64,000 nucleotides of DNA from Panulirus ornatus (GCF_036320965.1 NC_092261.1:15295197-15359196); one strand, 5' to 3'. Positions 24,641-35,410 are shown, counted from the first letter of the stretch. Numbers and translations are program-made. The notes: generated from the sequence alone by a model not told the origin.

Positions 24641-25291
24641 AAGCAGTCTTGGGTACAAGTGAGAGCTAAGCAACTTGTGGTCAGGTGGAATCCAGACAAT
24701 ATGTTTCAGGTGAAAGCCAGTCGGCCTTTTTTGTATGAAAAACACCCAGTGTGGCGTTCAGGTGGAAGCCAAGTAGCCTGAAATTCTTGTGGGAGCCAGA
24801 CAGCGTGGAGTCCAGGTGGTAACCAGTCAACCTGGAGATCAAGATGAAGACAGGCAGCCTGGGGTTCCAGCTGGAAGCAAAGCAACTTGGGGTCCAGGTT
24901 CTAACCAACGGCTTGGGATTCACTTGGAAGCCAGACAGCCTGGGATCCAGTTGGTAGCCAGGTGGTGTGTAGTCTAGAGCAATCTAGTTAGTCTGTAGTC
25001 CAGGTAGAATCCAGGAAGCCTGGAATCCAAATGAAAGCTAGGCAGCGTGAGATCCAGTTGGAAAGCAGACAGCCTTGGGGTCCAGGGGAAATCAGGCAGC
25101 ATCAGGTCCACGTGGAAACAAGGTAGCCTGGAATCCAGTTGGAACATAAGCAGACTGTAAGATCCAATAAACCAGGCAGCCTGGGGTGCGGGTGGAAACG
25201 AAACAGCTTGGGGTCCATCTGGAAACCAGACAGCCAAGATTTCAGGTGGAAGCCAGGTAGCCTTAGGTCCAGGAGGAAGCCAGGCAGCCAC

Positions 25292-26225
25292 TTTTCACCT
25301 CATGGAAGGCTTTCACCTCCTCTCTCTTAACCACAGCTATCAGGCACGACTCTCATACCTCCAGGTCCAAAACACCCCATATCTGCCAAAGTAATAAGCA
25401 TGGTGACATAACACAACCTTGACACACTCCCATATTTATTTCAAATTGTCACTCGTGCGCTACTTCTATTACAAAATCTTTCAGTAACATTTAAGCTTTC
25501 CTTGCACATCCAGAGTCCCCCCGTATTCTTTTCAGAAAGTATACAATAAATATTGCATACTTCTTTTTCCTTAGTATTTTCTCAACTACTTTGTGCGAAA
25601 ACCTGAGTTGACACCTTTTTCCCTTCATAAACCCAACTTTTTCACCAGTAAATGGTACATCACTCCTATTAAACATGGTCAGTTACTATCCTGTGCCAAG
25701 CAGCCTTATCCGTCTATCATTCTAAGGCTCACGTTTACTCCCCTTTGTTTATATACTGGAGCAATTACTACCCTCTTCCGGTCATCTAGCTCTGACCACT
25801 TCCACTTTTCCTTTCTTCTATACACACTTCCCAGATCCAGTTTCACCTTCACTTTGCTTCATCTCACCATTACATCCACACTCTTGCCTCTTCCTAGCTC
25901 TTCCATTTTTAAAGGCTTTCGGGTAATGTCTAACTCTCTCACCTTATCTCTGTTCTCATTTGAACAAGACGCGCTCCTCACACCATCTTTATCAGAATAT
26001 TTCGCATCTTTTTTTTTTCTCTCTCTCTCTCTCCGAGATCCTTGTCTAAATGCTTCACTTTTAGTCATATAGGCCATTCTTTTACCCTTTCTGTTCAGGA
26101 CATTACATTCTGCTCTCATTTTCCTCCATTCATTACCATCATCTGCCAGATTTAGCTGCTTCCAAGCTCTCTCCTTATTCATATTTTCCTCCTTCATTCT
26201 ACCATCCCGTTCCTCACTTTTCACA
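25292..26225 (-). pseudogene. Decayed LINE of a second, more distant type
   Basis: On the minus strand, broken frames read KWSELDDRKRVVIAPVYK (RT entry block), GEKVGFMKGKRCQLRFSHKV (the GFRxGRxCxxQ block) and INMGVCQGCVMSP (the GxxQGCxMSP block), in RT order from 25,830 down to about 25,390. The upstream part (25,860-26,224) is an Arg/Lys-rich stretch containing MEELGRGKSVDVMV, comparable to the KAAGLDG region before RT. The blocks are recognisably LINE RT, but the sequence differs clearly from the family at 37-64 kb. It carries several stops and a YADD-type motif is not preserved in what remains. The 27-bp array has replaced or abuts its C-terminal part. Confidence 0.65.
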
Positions 26226-26356
26226 ACATATAAATCTCCATTCGTCCTCCAATAATCACTCTCTTTTAGAAAAGTATATATATATATATATAGATAGATA
26301 GATAATCACCATAAGTTTTGCTTCATCAGATAAAGCGTGAATAAATATCCTCTCTC

Positions 26357-26615
26357 ATTTTACTTTATTCTTGCAAGACATGAGACGTCTCGAGCACACA
26401 AACACTCCCCCGTCTTCAGTCATATTGCATATAAATGATACAACACACTATAAAGAACAAAACAGGAACGGATCACATAGCATTTGTAACTCTTTAAGGT
26501 AGGATTCATTCCTGTGATGTTCTATGTACTGTGTTGCATCATTTACACTTGACTAAAGATTGGCAGTGTTAGTTTGCCCGAAACGTCTCGTGAACTTCAG
26601 AAATAAAGTGAAAAA
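26357..26615. repeat. Palindromic element with Penelope-like tails
   Basis: Left arm 26,357-26,467 and right arm 26,510-26,615 are imperfect reverse complements around a loop of about 42 bp. Both outer ends carry, in element orientation, a GAAGA/TAAAGA..GGC segment, then CCCGAAACGTCTCG, then AATAAAGTGAAAA. By recall, the CGAAACGT plus AATAAA combination is typical of 3' ends of Penelope-like elements. The palindrome may therefore be two tails joined tail-to-tail or a fold-back derivative. No coding sequence is present. The arms are diverged, so it is not recent. Confidence 0.6.
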
Positions 26616-26658
26616 AATAAAACTAACGAGTGTTAAATGTTCATTGGTCTGACGAACA

Positions 26659-26659
<1 letters not shown>

Positions 26660-26723
<64 letters not shown>
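26660..26723. repeat. (TA)n microsatellite, about 32 units
   Basis: Uninterrupted TA lies just outside the palindromic element. Confidence 0.97.
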
Positions 26724-26726
<3 letters not shown>

Positions 26727-26889
26727 GGTGTGATATAAGAATTAATCAATGGGTAGGTGAGAGAGGGTTCATGGCTGATGACTAGCGGCTCGGGTTACTT
26801 CGGGTTAGCTCGGCCACACTCGGGTTTCCTCGGGTAACCCGAGCTGCTGCTTCCTAAAACCAGCCGTCCACACGACCAGGTAACACGCG

Positions 26890-26891
<2 letters not shown>

Positions 26892-26928
<37 letters not shown>
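26892..26928 (+). repeat. (GA)n microsatellite
   Basis: About 18 uninterrupted GA units. Confidence 0.97.
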
Positions 26929-26929
<1 letters not shown>

Positions 26930-27958
26930 AAACCCTATCAGTCTATTATGCCACGTGACTGTAGCAACAATATGCCAGGTTTGGCAATGACTGTTATATG
27001 CAATAGGTACCTGCCCTACATGTTCATCATGGCTACTTCAAGCAGTCTTTCGGGATAAGCGAGTGTGCACATATGCTCTGCGTTGTCAGAAGCGAGGAGC
27101 AATAGTCCCCACGGCTCCTAAGTACCGACTGAAGAGTCGTCTGCCGCGGGACGCCAGGTCTACGTAGAGCGGCCTTTCCGGGCACCACAAGCGACGAAAC
27201 CTTAGCGGTTGAGGCAGCTTTGGAACTTAGTGTGGGCTCCCCCAGGGTCCATGTTGGGGTGGCCGTGGCACGTAGGGCTTCTTCTAAGGCTTCCGCCATT
27301 GACAAGAAGATTTCATCGGTAAGTATTCTGGATGCCAATGTTGCTGACTCTCCGTTGCCCACCCCCTCCTCTTGCTCGCGCCCCCCTACTAGGCCAGCGC
27401 CTAATTGGATGTCTGGAGCTGGTGGGAGGGGGATTGGGAGCTAAGCACTATCGACAAAAAGGAGGGAGAAGCAGTGGGGGTATCGGTCACGTGACCAAAA
27501 GGCGCCGTGATCTCGTTACGGACGCTGGACTCCATATAAGAGAAGCCCCAGGAGGGTGCTGGTCAGAGTTTGTCCCGGTAGTGGTCAGGCCGCATCTCGC
27601 CGTCCTGACTTTACGGTGTCGTCGTCGTCAGGAGGTTCTTCGCACCTCGCAGAAGAAGGTCTCCCTCTGCAAAAGGTTCTTTCAGGATGCAGGAATAAAG
27701 TCCCGACATGGAAGGAAGGTCGGCCATTTGAGACCCCAAGAAGATTGGACTCCATATCTATGAGTTTTTCCGAACAGTCATCCTCACTGGTTATGTGGTG
27801 GTCAGTTCAGCCCAAGTTAAAGACCTGAGTGGTGGCTGGCGAAGACTTAGTCCCGGCCCACCTGAGGACAGAGTTGACCACCATTGTCAACTTGTAACAG
27901 CGGTGGTGGCGACCCATGTGCCGTTGAAGGACCTTCCCCGTCAGTTGTCTGTACAGTA
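26929..27958. other. GC-rich unrecognised stretch with overlapping open frames
   Basis: The region is markedly richer in G+C and CpG than its neighbours. A minus-strand frame (27,033-27,362, 109 codons) and plus-strand frames (27,220-27,444; 27,332-27,763; 27,556-27,828) overlap. A good donor-like GGTAAGT occurs on plus at 27,319, after an open stretch reading TTSDETLAVEAALELSVG and on. It may be the remains of a retroelement gag region or a degenerate exon. I cannot choose a strand and do not recognise a domain. Confidence 0.3.
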
Positions 27959-28592
27959 GGTCCGAGCAGATCCCGGTGCTAGTGAGCGACTGACCAGTGA
28001 TGTCGGGAGGCCGCAGGTGATGGCGAACATCTGCCAGTGTTGCCGGTGTCGGTGGGCGATTGACACGTTGCCGTTAGTGGCGGTGGGCGACTATCTAGGA
28101 GGATGGAGGTAGTGGCAGGTGACTTACCACAGTGCTGGTGGTGGTGGTGGTGGCGGCGGCATGAGGTGGCTAACAAGATACTGTGGTGTTGAGAGATTGC
28201 AGACTTGGTGGATGTGGGTAACGTAATGCACTTTGTCGGTGGATGACCGACAGGTTGCTGCCGGTGGTGGTGGGTGACTGATAGGCTGCCAGTGGTGGTG
28301 GTGGTGTTGTGGGGGGTGACTGACAGAATGCTGGCGGTGTGATGAATGGCAGCCTTTAGTGGTGGATGACTCAGGCTTTCTGTGGTAGTGGATGAGACAG
28401 GTTGCCAGAGGTAGTGGATGACTGACAGGCTGCCGGTGGTGTGAAGGACAGATTGGCGGTAGCGATGGATGACTGACAGCCTGCCGCTGGTGGGGCGGAT
28501 GACTGGTAAGCTGGAGGTGGGGACACCGCGATAGCTGGCAGGATGCTGGTGATGGATGACTGATAGGTTGCCAGTGGTGGGACACGGAGGAA
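27959..28592 (+). repeat. Degenerate GGTGGT-rich tandem repeat
   Basis: Variants of GGTGGATGACTGACAGGCTG followed by CCGGTGGTG recur at irregular spacing of roughly 25-40 bp, with embedded GGT runs (28,137-28,158 and 28,292-28,312). His-rich minus-strand frames are by-products. It is unrelated in sequence to the 27-bp array, though similar in unit size. Confidence 0.7.
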
Positions 28593-30084
28593 ATTCATGT
28601 AAACGTGTTTTTTTTTAAGAGATTTCAATGCCACGCTGGTAAGTAGTGAGCCAATCAGATAAGATAGAACAGTGTTGTTGTTAACAATGTATAAAGTAAA
28701 TTACTCATATTGAAAGCAGAATGGATAAGGAATTCGGAAATGTATATAAGTAGCCTGGAGTACACTACTTAATGATTGTACAGCAGTTGACGAATGAGGG
28801 ATCACAATGAACTTCGCGTGAGCGTCGCAGCGGAGCAGAGTGAGGAGACTAAACAGTTAGCTACACTGATGTACCTTGTGGTTAAGAGTGTGCCCTGGAC
28901 GTGTGAGGGAGAGATGGGGAACCTACCATCATTCGAAGGGTACATGGCTCGGCATCAAATGTGTCTGTTTAGCATTTTGTACAAGAGTAACAAAAAAAGC
29001 TGACATTATTTCCATGTCCATTGGATGTGATTGATGGGGCGCCACTATGTGTCAATAATTGCCAATGCTAAGCTTGGCACTTGTCATTGTCAGCCCGGTC
29101 TTCGATGTGATATTACTGGTACAGGGTGGCACACGTGTAATTTGTAGTGTGTTTTGTGTTAAATGCAATGAATTGTTTCATCCCAAATAAATTCAGTTTA
29201 TGTAATGGCATGTTTGTGTGAATTTAGATGTGTATTGACTTTTTTTCTAATTGGTATCGTAATAAGGTTATGCATGTGTGGATGATACTGACAGACCTGT
29301 TTGTACTGACTTAATTCAAAGCTGAAAGTCGTATTTGTTTTGAATATTTCTTATCATATTTTGCTGTATGGTTTTGTTTGGCAAAAATTATTATGCAATG
29401 CTTTTATAATGGTCTTGTATATATTTTGTGTGTTCTTAAGTTTATATTTTCTATCATTCTGTAACCAATTTTTATAAGATTTAGCTTTTTTTTTTAACTG
29501 ACTAGAAAAGATATCTGAAATTTAGCAGCATACAGACAGATGTTAACATTAATTTGAGTGTATGTAGATGAAAAGGAACTCGTTAAATACTTCCTTTTAC
29601 AACTAGGGAGGTATTTTGAAACCTGTGGAACTAAATACACCTATGTAATATTTTTTCTTAATGGCAGTACTTCATATTTTCACATAAATTCACTCTATAC
29701 TTAAAGCAGGGACATAGACATGTCTGTACTTTGTCTAATAATAGACACTAAAAGATCTTAATACAATCTGACAGGTACAAAAATAATGAAGAGAAAAAGG
29801 GACAGAAGTAAGGACTGTGCCAGATAAGTTATATGAACCATGGACCAACACCTGTCTGCAATGCAGCTGGGAGACGAATTTCACTGCAGCTGCTGGACAC
29901 TGCACAAGATTAGCCATTTGTGACTCTTGTGCGTGTGACAGCGGCTATTGTGGAAAATCATACCCACCCACTTCTGACGCATCACTACAGCAAGCTGCCT
30001 ATTTCACCATCATGAGAGGAGCTGCCCTAACTGTACCATCACCTTCAGCACAGCCAAGAGGCCAAGTTATCGGGTAACTAGTAG
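28593..30084. other. No supported gene; possible small transcription unit
   Basis: A TATA-like TATATAAG at 28,743 is followed by a 69-codon frame (28,794-29,003) and an AATAAA at 29,186. This could be an LTR or a short gene, but no family or LTR partner was recognised. A plus-strand Cys-rich 86-codon frame (29,817-30,077) contains CLQCSWETNFTAAAGHC. It has no flanking splice support and I do not call it. Confidence 0.3.
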
Positions 30085-30850
30085 GGAAGATATGAAATGA
30101 TAGGCGTGAGAGAGGTGTGAAGACAGTTGAAGGTGTGCTGAAGTGGTCTGGACATAGTGAGAAGATGAGTGAGGAAAGGATGACTAAGAGGGTATACATG
30201 TAAGAAAAGGAGGGAATGACAAAAAGGGAAAACCAAGGAAGAGCTGAAAGAATGGAGTGAAAGATGCTTCGAAGGCTTAGAACCTGAACATGCAGGAGGG
30301 TGTGAGGTATGCCACAGATTAAGCAAATCAGAGCCATTTTGTGTACAGATGATGTGTTGGCAATGAGCTGATCCAGGGCATGTGAAGTAGTTCAGAGAAA
30401 CCATGGTGAGGTCTGTGGGGCCTGACTGTGGATAGGGGGTGCTGAAATGGCTTAGAAATAAGGAGAGGATGAGTGAGGAAAGGATGACTAAGAGGGTATA
30501 CATGTCAGCAGAGGACGAACATCGAAAAGGGCAAACAAAGGTGGAATGATGAACTGAAAGATTCTATTACAGCTTGGGACTGGAAGTTGCAGGAGGGTGT
30601 AAGGAATGCAAGGGATCAAGCAAATTGGAGTCATGTGATATACAGAAATGATGTGCTATCAACGGACTGAACCAAGGCATATGAAGTAGTTGGTATGAAC
30701 CACAGGAAGGTCTGTGGGGCCTGGCTGTAGATAGGGGGCTCTAGTTTATGTACATAATACATGACTGCTAGAGAGTAGATGTGAGTGAATAAGGCTATTT
30801 CTTCACCTCTTCTTTGTGCTACCTCGCTAATGTGGGAAATGGTGAACATG
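30085..30850 (+). pseudogene. Old LINE C-terminal ends, duplicated
   Basis: Landmarks GGTGTGCTGAAGTGGTCTGG, then AGTGAGGAAAGGATGACTAA, then GAACATGCAGGAGGGTG match the DNA encoding GVLKWFGHMERMSEERLTKR and LNMQEG of intact LINE copies. The same block appears twice, at about 30,100-30,350 and again at 30,430-30,640. The second copy continues into the 3' untranslated tail (GTGCTACCTCGCTAATGTGGG near 30,818). This is a partial tandem duplication or two insertions of a heavily decayed element. Confidence 0.75.
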
Positions 30851-32034
30851 TAATGGAAAAATTAATAATGCTTGATAAGAACTTACATCAGCCCACTAGA
30901 TAAAATTACACAGGTAGTAGTTGATGACAACACTTCTCACAACTTGGGAGCACTAGATTGTCTAAAGTAATGTGTCAAAGTGTTGCACATAGATAACATT
31001 ATGAACAAGTGGAATGGGAGCTGCTAAACCCTCTTCAGCATCCCTCATTCACAGTCTTAGGAAGTATGTATATTCATTCTGGCAAGATAGAGTATGAAAC
31101 ATGCTTTCATGGTGCATTGCATACACTGATATGTAAAAGATAATAGGTTCTGACCATATAAATAGCTACACATAGGCAAAGTATAAAACTCATCATATAT
31201 GATAATTTCTTACCTGCTTCCTGATCCAGGAGTACCTTCTATAGTTATGGGGCTCCTGCACTGCTCAGAAAGTTGGCTATGTCCACTGGGTGAGACCACA
31301 GGTCATAGAGAATGATGTTGTGTATGTGTGTGCATTTTACTCGATATTATTTCATGGATGCATGTGTACACTTTATTATGTAGTACGCTTGCACAAATTT
31401 CTGAGCATTGGTTTAAACAGACTTACTGTATATATTTGATATTTGCCTTGCATATGCCCATTTTCATTATATACTAACAAACAAATTAAATGTACATACC
31501 ACAAATACATCAGTGTACATGGAATAAAGACCATATAGCTAGAAATGCATCTTTCGTAGGTGGCTTACAAATTGTCAAGATAGTATGATTTAAGTAAAAT
31601 AAGCTAATGCTGTGAAAAAATGATGCATTTATACTTCACTTATATAGTGGTATTTACTTCAGTATTTGTGGTATTCTATTCCTTTCGCTGATGTATCTGT
31701 AGAATATATTGAGTTTGCAAGGTATAGAGAAATTAATCCTGAAATTTACATTCTCACTTGAACCTAAGGGAGCTTCCATTAATTTCATCAAGAACTCAAT
31801 TGATAATAGTCATCTGTTAAAACTTCCACATTATGGTAAGAGATGCTTTCATTATAGAGATACCATATTGGTTATATACAAATATGATCAGGATAGTCTA
31901 AAGATATAAAGTTACTAAGATGTACACAATACTGAATTTTGTTTCATGTATTTTCAAAGACATTACTTAAAAATCCACATTGTCAAATCTTCAGCTATAT
32001 CTAATATCGTCATCTTTTATAGAAAACAAGGTAT
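30851..32034. other. No gene seen; AT-rich unique sequence
   Basis: No coding, RNA or transposon signature was recognised. The longest frame (31,709-31,909) has no supporting feature. Confidence 0.45.
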
Positions 32035-32434
32035 AAGAAGACAGTGCAGGGACGAAAAAGAGGGCAAATGAAACTAGGGTGAGTAAGTGTCCGTAAACTT
32101 CAGGGAGAATAACATGTTTTGAAAGAGGTCAACAGCGTGAGAAGAACATCAGTAAAGGTGGCAAATGGGGAAGGGGTAACAGGTAGCGATGAAGTGAAGA
32201 GCATTTTGAGGGATTGTTAAATGTGTTTGATGATCTACGTATCTATCTATATCTCTGATGCCTATTCCCATCAGGAACTCCCTCAACAGTGTGGCCAGGG
32301 CAAGTCTCCATAACTAGTGAATGCCAGTGCCACTTCTTAGCCTTTAATGCCTCACCCTTAACAGGCCACTAGCAGAGGGTTAGTGTAGTGCAGTATTTGC
32401 AAAGGCTCCTACCTGATTTTCTTACCGACTACTA

Positions 32435-33524
32435 CAGGCACACCACCAATTTTCCGGCACTCTTGGTTCCAAAGCCTTACTGGATTAACCATTTTGCCAG
32501 GCCAACTGTGGTCACATAATAATAATTCATCTACACACTTCTAACCCACTAATTATACATCTACTATGTGTCTAAAGTATACCATGGACTGCTAGAAATT
32601 CAAATTGACCAAATATCAAATGTTTGAACACCCTAAGATGGTAAGTCTGTCCTTAGATTGTCTGAATCCTGTGGGGTCTTCTTCGTCTTCTGTTGTTAGT
32701 GTTTTCCTAGGTGTGCATTGCCAGAATAATGCAATTTCATCTGCATTATACACCTGCTCAGGACTGAGGTGCTCGTCAGCTACAAGTCTCGTAAATTCGT
32801 CCACATCCTCGGCAGCTCCTTTATGGTTTGCAGACCACTTTTCTCCACACACTTTATTCATGGAAATTCCATGACACTTCTTGAATCTTTAAAGCCATTT
32901 TTCACTATAGTTGCAGTCATGTTGGAATTTAGGTAATTTATGGAACAACTTAACCTGGTCCATTATCATGCTACCTGACAAGTCCACTCCATCACTCCAA
33001 CGCTGTCGAAACCATTCCATTATCACTTAATTGTGCTCAGTACTATTATCATCTTTCATAATTTTTCTAATCGTCATCTGCTTCTTAGAATTGCTATCTG
33101 CAAAGAATTTCAAAATTTTCTCCCTTTGCTTCTTTATATCATAAACAGTTGATGAACCAATACTGTAGATGTTACACAGCTTATGCACTGAAACACCACA
33201 GTCCATTTACAACAGTTCTACTTTATCTTGGATCGATATGGACTGGTGTTTACATCTGACACCACGACTGACACTCTCATATGTCTTAGAAACCATAGAT
33301 AGGGTTAACTTTAAACAAAATAAGCTAAGAATCTCACAGAATTGTGGTATCACCACCAAGTGCTGTGTAAAGAATGTAAATAAGCACGCCTTACACACAA
33401 TGCCATGTGGCCACCCAGTAAACTAGTTTGGTGGCCATGGTAATTTCAAATTCCCTCACGTAATTTTGTCTGGACTAAAGGAGGTGCTGAACCATCATTT
33501 GCCGGAAATTCAGTGGTGCACCTG
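32435..33524 (-). mobile_element. Tigger/pogo-like DNA transposon with both TIRs
   Basis: Ends are CAGGCACACCACCAATTTTC (left) and, on the complement, CAGGTGCACCACTGAATTTC (right). Both continue with CCGGCA and a GGTTC block, giving imperfect inverted repeats of about 40 bp. Each end is flanked by TA, the target duplication of the Tc1/mariner superfamily (32,433-32,434 and 33,525-33,526). At 1,090 bp it is shorter than autonomous Tigger elements, which usually exceed 2 kb. The interior holds the transposase remnant described separately. The insertion lies inside the GTAGGA-type interspersed repeat, so it is younger than that repeat. Confidence 0.88.
32610..33280 (-). pseudogene. Truncated Tigger-type (DDE, CENP-B-like) transposase
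   Basis: On minus, broken frames show a Psq/CENP-B-type N-terminal helix-turn-helix (VSVHKLCNIYSIGSSTVYDI, near 33,130-33,190). A second DNA-binding segment follows with VMEWFRQRWSDGVDLSGSMI and the core YSEKWL. The start of the catalytic domain comes next, with LSPEQVYNADEIALFWQCTP then RKTL and KDRLTILGCSN (32,616-32,861). YNADE carries the first catalytic Asp of pogo-like DDE enzymes. Everything after KDRLTILGCSN, including the second and third acidic residues, is missing, because only about 175 bp remain before the left inverted repeat. It is internally deleted and cannot transpose by itself. Confidence 0.85.
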
Positions 33525-35410
33525 TACTACCTAATATTCCCACCTACTACCTCTACATAAATGTTCCTACCTACTACTACTATCTATAGCTCCTACCATT
33601 TTGCCAAAAGGCAGGGCTAGCACACAGTACTCACCACAGGAAATCTAGAGTTACGAAGAATGAGCTCTATGAGTTAAGTGTTGTGTGTGACACGGAGAGA
33701 GATTTTGTATGTTTGTGGGCAGAATGCAAGCAGGGTGGCAGATGGGTGTTCAGGCCAAAGAGGTATGGAAAGAGAGAGTCAGTGAAAGTGGTTTGTGGTG
33801 AAGAAAGAAGAGTTAGTGAATTCCTTGTGCAAGATGAAAATGTGGCAAGGTACTGAAGTTGAATTTCTTAAGAAAGGGAGTAACTGTGTTGCTGGTTGAT
33901 TAGTCAGGATTTTCAATGCTTTGTATTTGTGATCACGGTGAGGTGCCTTTGAATTGGCAGAATGTATGCATATTGAAACTGTATAAAGGCAAAGGGGACA
34001 AAGGCGAGTGTTCAAGCTACGGAAGTGTAAATTTGCTCAGTGTACCTGGTGAGTTGTATGAGAGAGTGGCGAGTGAGAGGGAGGAACAATGGTATTTCAA
34101 TAGTGGAGGATGTGTAGATCAGGTGTTTGCTTGAAAAGATTGTGAGAAATACAGAGAAACACAAGGATTTGTATGAAGTTTATTGACCTGAGAAAGCATA
34201 TGATAAGGTTGAAACTGATGATTTGTGGAAGGTCGTAAGAATGTATGGTCTGGAAAGAAACCTACTAGAGGCAGAGAAATTTTCAATCAAGAATGTAAGT
34301 TGTTTGTATGAGGACAAGACAGGAGAGTAAGTGGTTCCAGGTGAAGGTTGGTTTGCAGCAGGTTTGTGTGTGTGTGTCACTATGGCTGAATAATTTGTTA
34401 ATGGATGGGGTGGTGAGGGAGGTAAATGCAAGAGTTTTGGGAAGAGGGGTGAGTACGCATTCTACAGGGGGTGAGGGTTCCTGGGAAGTAAGTCAGTTGT
34501 TAGCTGATGACACAATACTGGTAACACATACGAATAAGAGACTGTAGAAGTTGGTGACTGAGTTTCGGAGTTTGTGTGAAAGGAGGAAGGGAGTTGATAG
34601 TAAATGTGAGTAAAAGCAAGGGTATTAGGTTTAGTAAGGCAGAAGGACAGGTCTGTTGAGGTGTGTGTTTGAATGGAGAAATTTGGAGGATGTGAAGTTT
34701 TTCAATATCTAGAAGTGGACATGGCAGCATAAGGAACCATGGAAGTGGGAGTCATAAGGTGGGTGAGGGTTCTTGGAGCATTAAAGAATTTGTGGAAAGA
34801 GATGTTACCTGGGAGGGTGAATATGGGTATATTTGAAGGTACAGTAGTCCCAATGATATTATATGAATGCAAGGCTTAGATGAGGATGTATGTATGTATG
34901 TATGAAGGAGGTTGGACAATATGTGGTGTAAGGTTTTTTGAGTAAGTATAAGAAGGGTAAGAAAATGTGTGGTAATAAGAAAAGTGTGGTTGAGGGAGTG
35001 CTGAAATGGTTTGACATATGAAGAAAATGAGTGAGGAGAGATTGACAAAGAGGATATGTGTCAAAAGTGGAAAGGAAAAAAGGAGACCAAATTTGAGATG
35101 GAATGATGCAGTGAAAATGATTTGAGTGATAGGGGCCTGAAGATGCAGGAGAGTGAAAGGTTTGCATGGGATAGAGTGAACTGATATGACGTGGTACACA
35201 GGGTGTAATGTGCTATCAGTGGACAAAACCAGGGCAAGTGAAGTGGCCAAAGAAAATCATGGAAAGGTCCGTTGGGCCTGGTTGTGGATCGTGGGGTCTT
35301 CTTTTGGTACACTGCACTTGACTAGTAGAGAATGGATGTGAGAATCCATTGTCTTTGTCTTTTCCTGGTGCTATCTCATGAACACAGGACACAGCAAACA
35401 TGTATTAGAA

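Larger units (their letters stand above)
11299..25291 (+). repeat. 14-kb degenerate 27-bp minisatellite array
   Basis: The stretch is built from head-to-tail copies of a 27-bp unit whose plus-strand consensus is GTCCAGGTGGAAGCC followed by AGGCAGCCTGGG. Spacing was checked by hand in several places (for example 11,412-11,546), with occasional 1-5 bp indels. Total length divided by 27 gives about 500 units. Copies are strongly diverged, but the core CCAGGTGGAAGCCAGGCAG remains visible throughout. The consensus has no stop codon in any of the six frames, so the array throws up many open frames with 9-residue periodic peptides (LPGFHLDPR on minus; SRWKPGSLG and VQVEARQPG on plus). These are consequences of the repeat and not evidence of genes. 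The unit contains the dyad CCAGGC-A-GCCTGG. The array ends by abutting a decayed LINE at 25,292. Confidence 0.95.
32250..33640 (-). repeat. Interspersed repeat copy 1, interrupted by a DNA transposon
   Basis: Read on minus, the repeat contains runs of GTAGGAACATT-like units (33,540-33,600), GGTAGGAGCCTTTGC (about 32,400) and GTGGCCTGTTAAGGGTGAGG (about 32,350). It ends with AAGAAGTGGCACTGGCATTC near 32,330 and GGAGACTTGCCC near 32,300. Copy 2 at 37,290-37,590 in the opposite orientation shares these blocks in order. The Tigger-like element at 32,435-33,524 divides it. It has no coding capacity. By recall it is a common decapod repeat. Confidence 0.75.
32035..35410 (+). mobile_element. Old plus-strand LINE, split by nested insertions
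   Basis: LINE sequence starts near 32,035 (the DNA for KRANESWGERVSLNFRENKK is recognisable) and stops at about 32,232 in the segment for LNVFDD. It resumes near 33,730 (GTGGCAGATGGGTGTTC, the DNA for VADIGCFG) and runs through RT blocks YKGKGDKGECSS (33,985) and VPGELYERV (34,045), and a broken ADDT-like segment near 34,505. It then covers the C-terminal domain and a long-type 3' tail ending near 35,405. The missing interval is occupied by an interspersed repeat containing a Tigger-like transposon. The frame is destroyed throughout. As host to two later insertions it is one of the oldest copies of the family here. Confidence 0.8.

Noticed and set aside
11331..25291. Many open frames of 60-179 codons inside the 27-bp array that look like 9-residue repeat proteins
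   Set aside because: All six frames of the consensus are open, frames on both strands overlap everywhere, and breaks fall at random. This is expected from the repeat and is not evidence of coding.
11299..25291. CRISPR array
   Set aside because: Units are directly adjacent without unique spacers, and the sequence is eukaryotic.
27033..27362. DIRS-type gag assignment for the GC-rich stretch
   Set aside because: There is only a vague compositional resemblance. No RT, recombinase or inverted terminal repeats are present nearby.
28124..28634. His- and Pro-rich minus-strand frame of 153 codons
   Set aside because: It is a by-product of the GGTGGT-rich tandem repeat.
29817..30077. Cys-rich 86-codon frame as a secreted peptide
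   Set aside because: There is no signal peptide, no cysteine spacing that I recognise, and it runs into a LINE relic.
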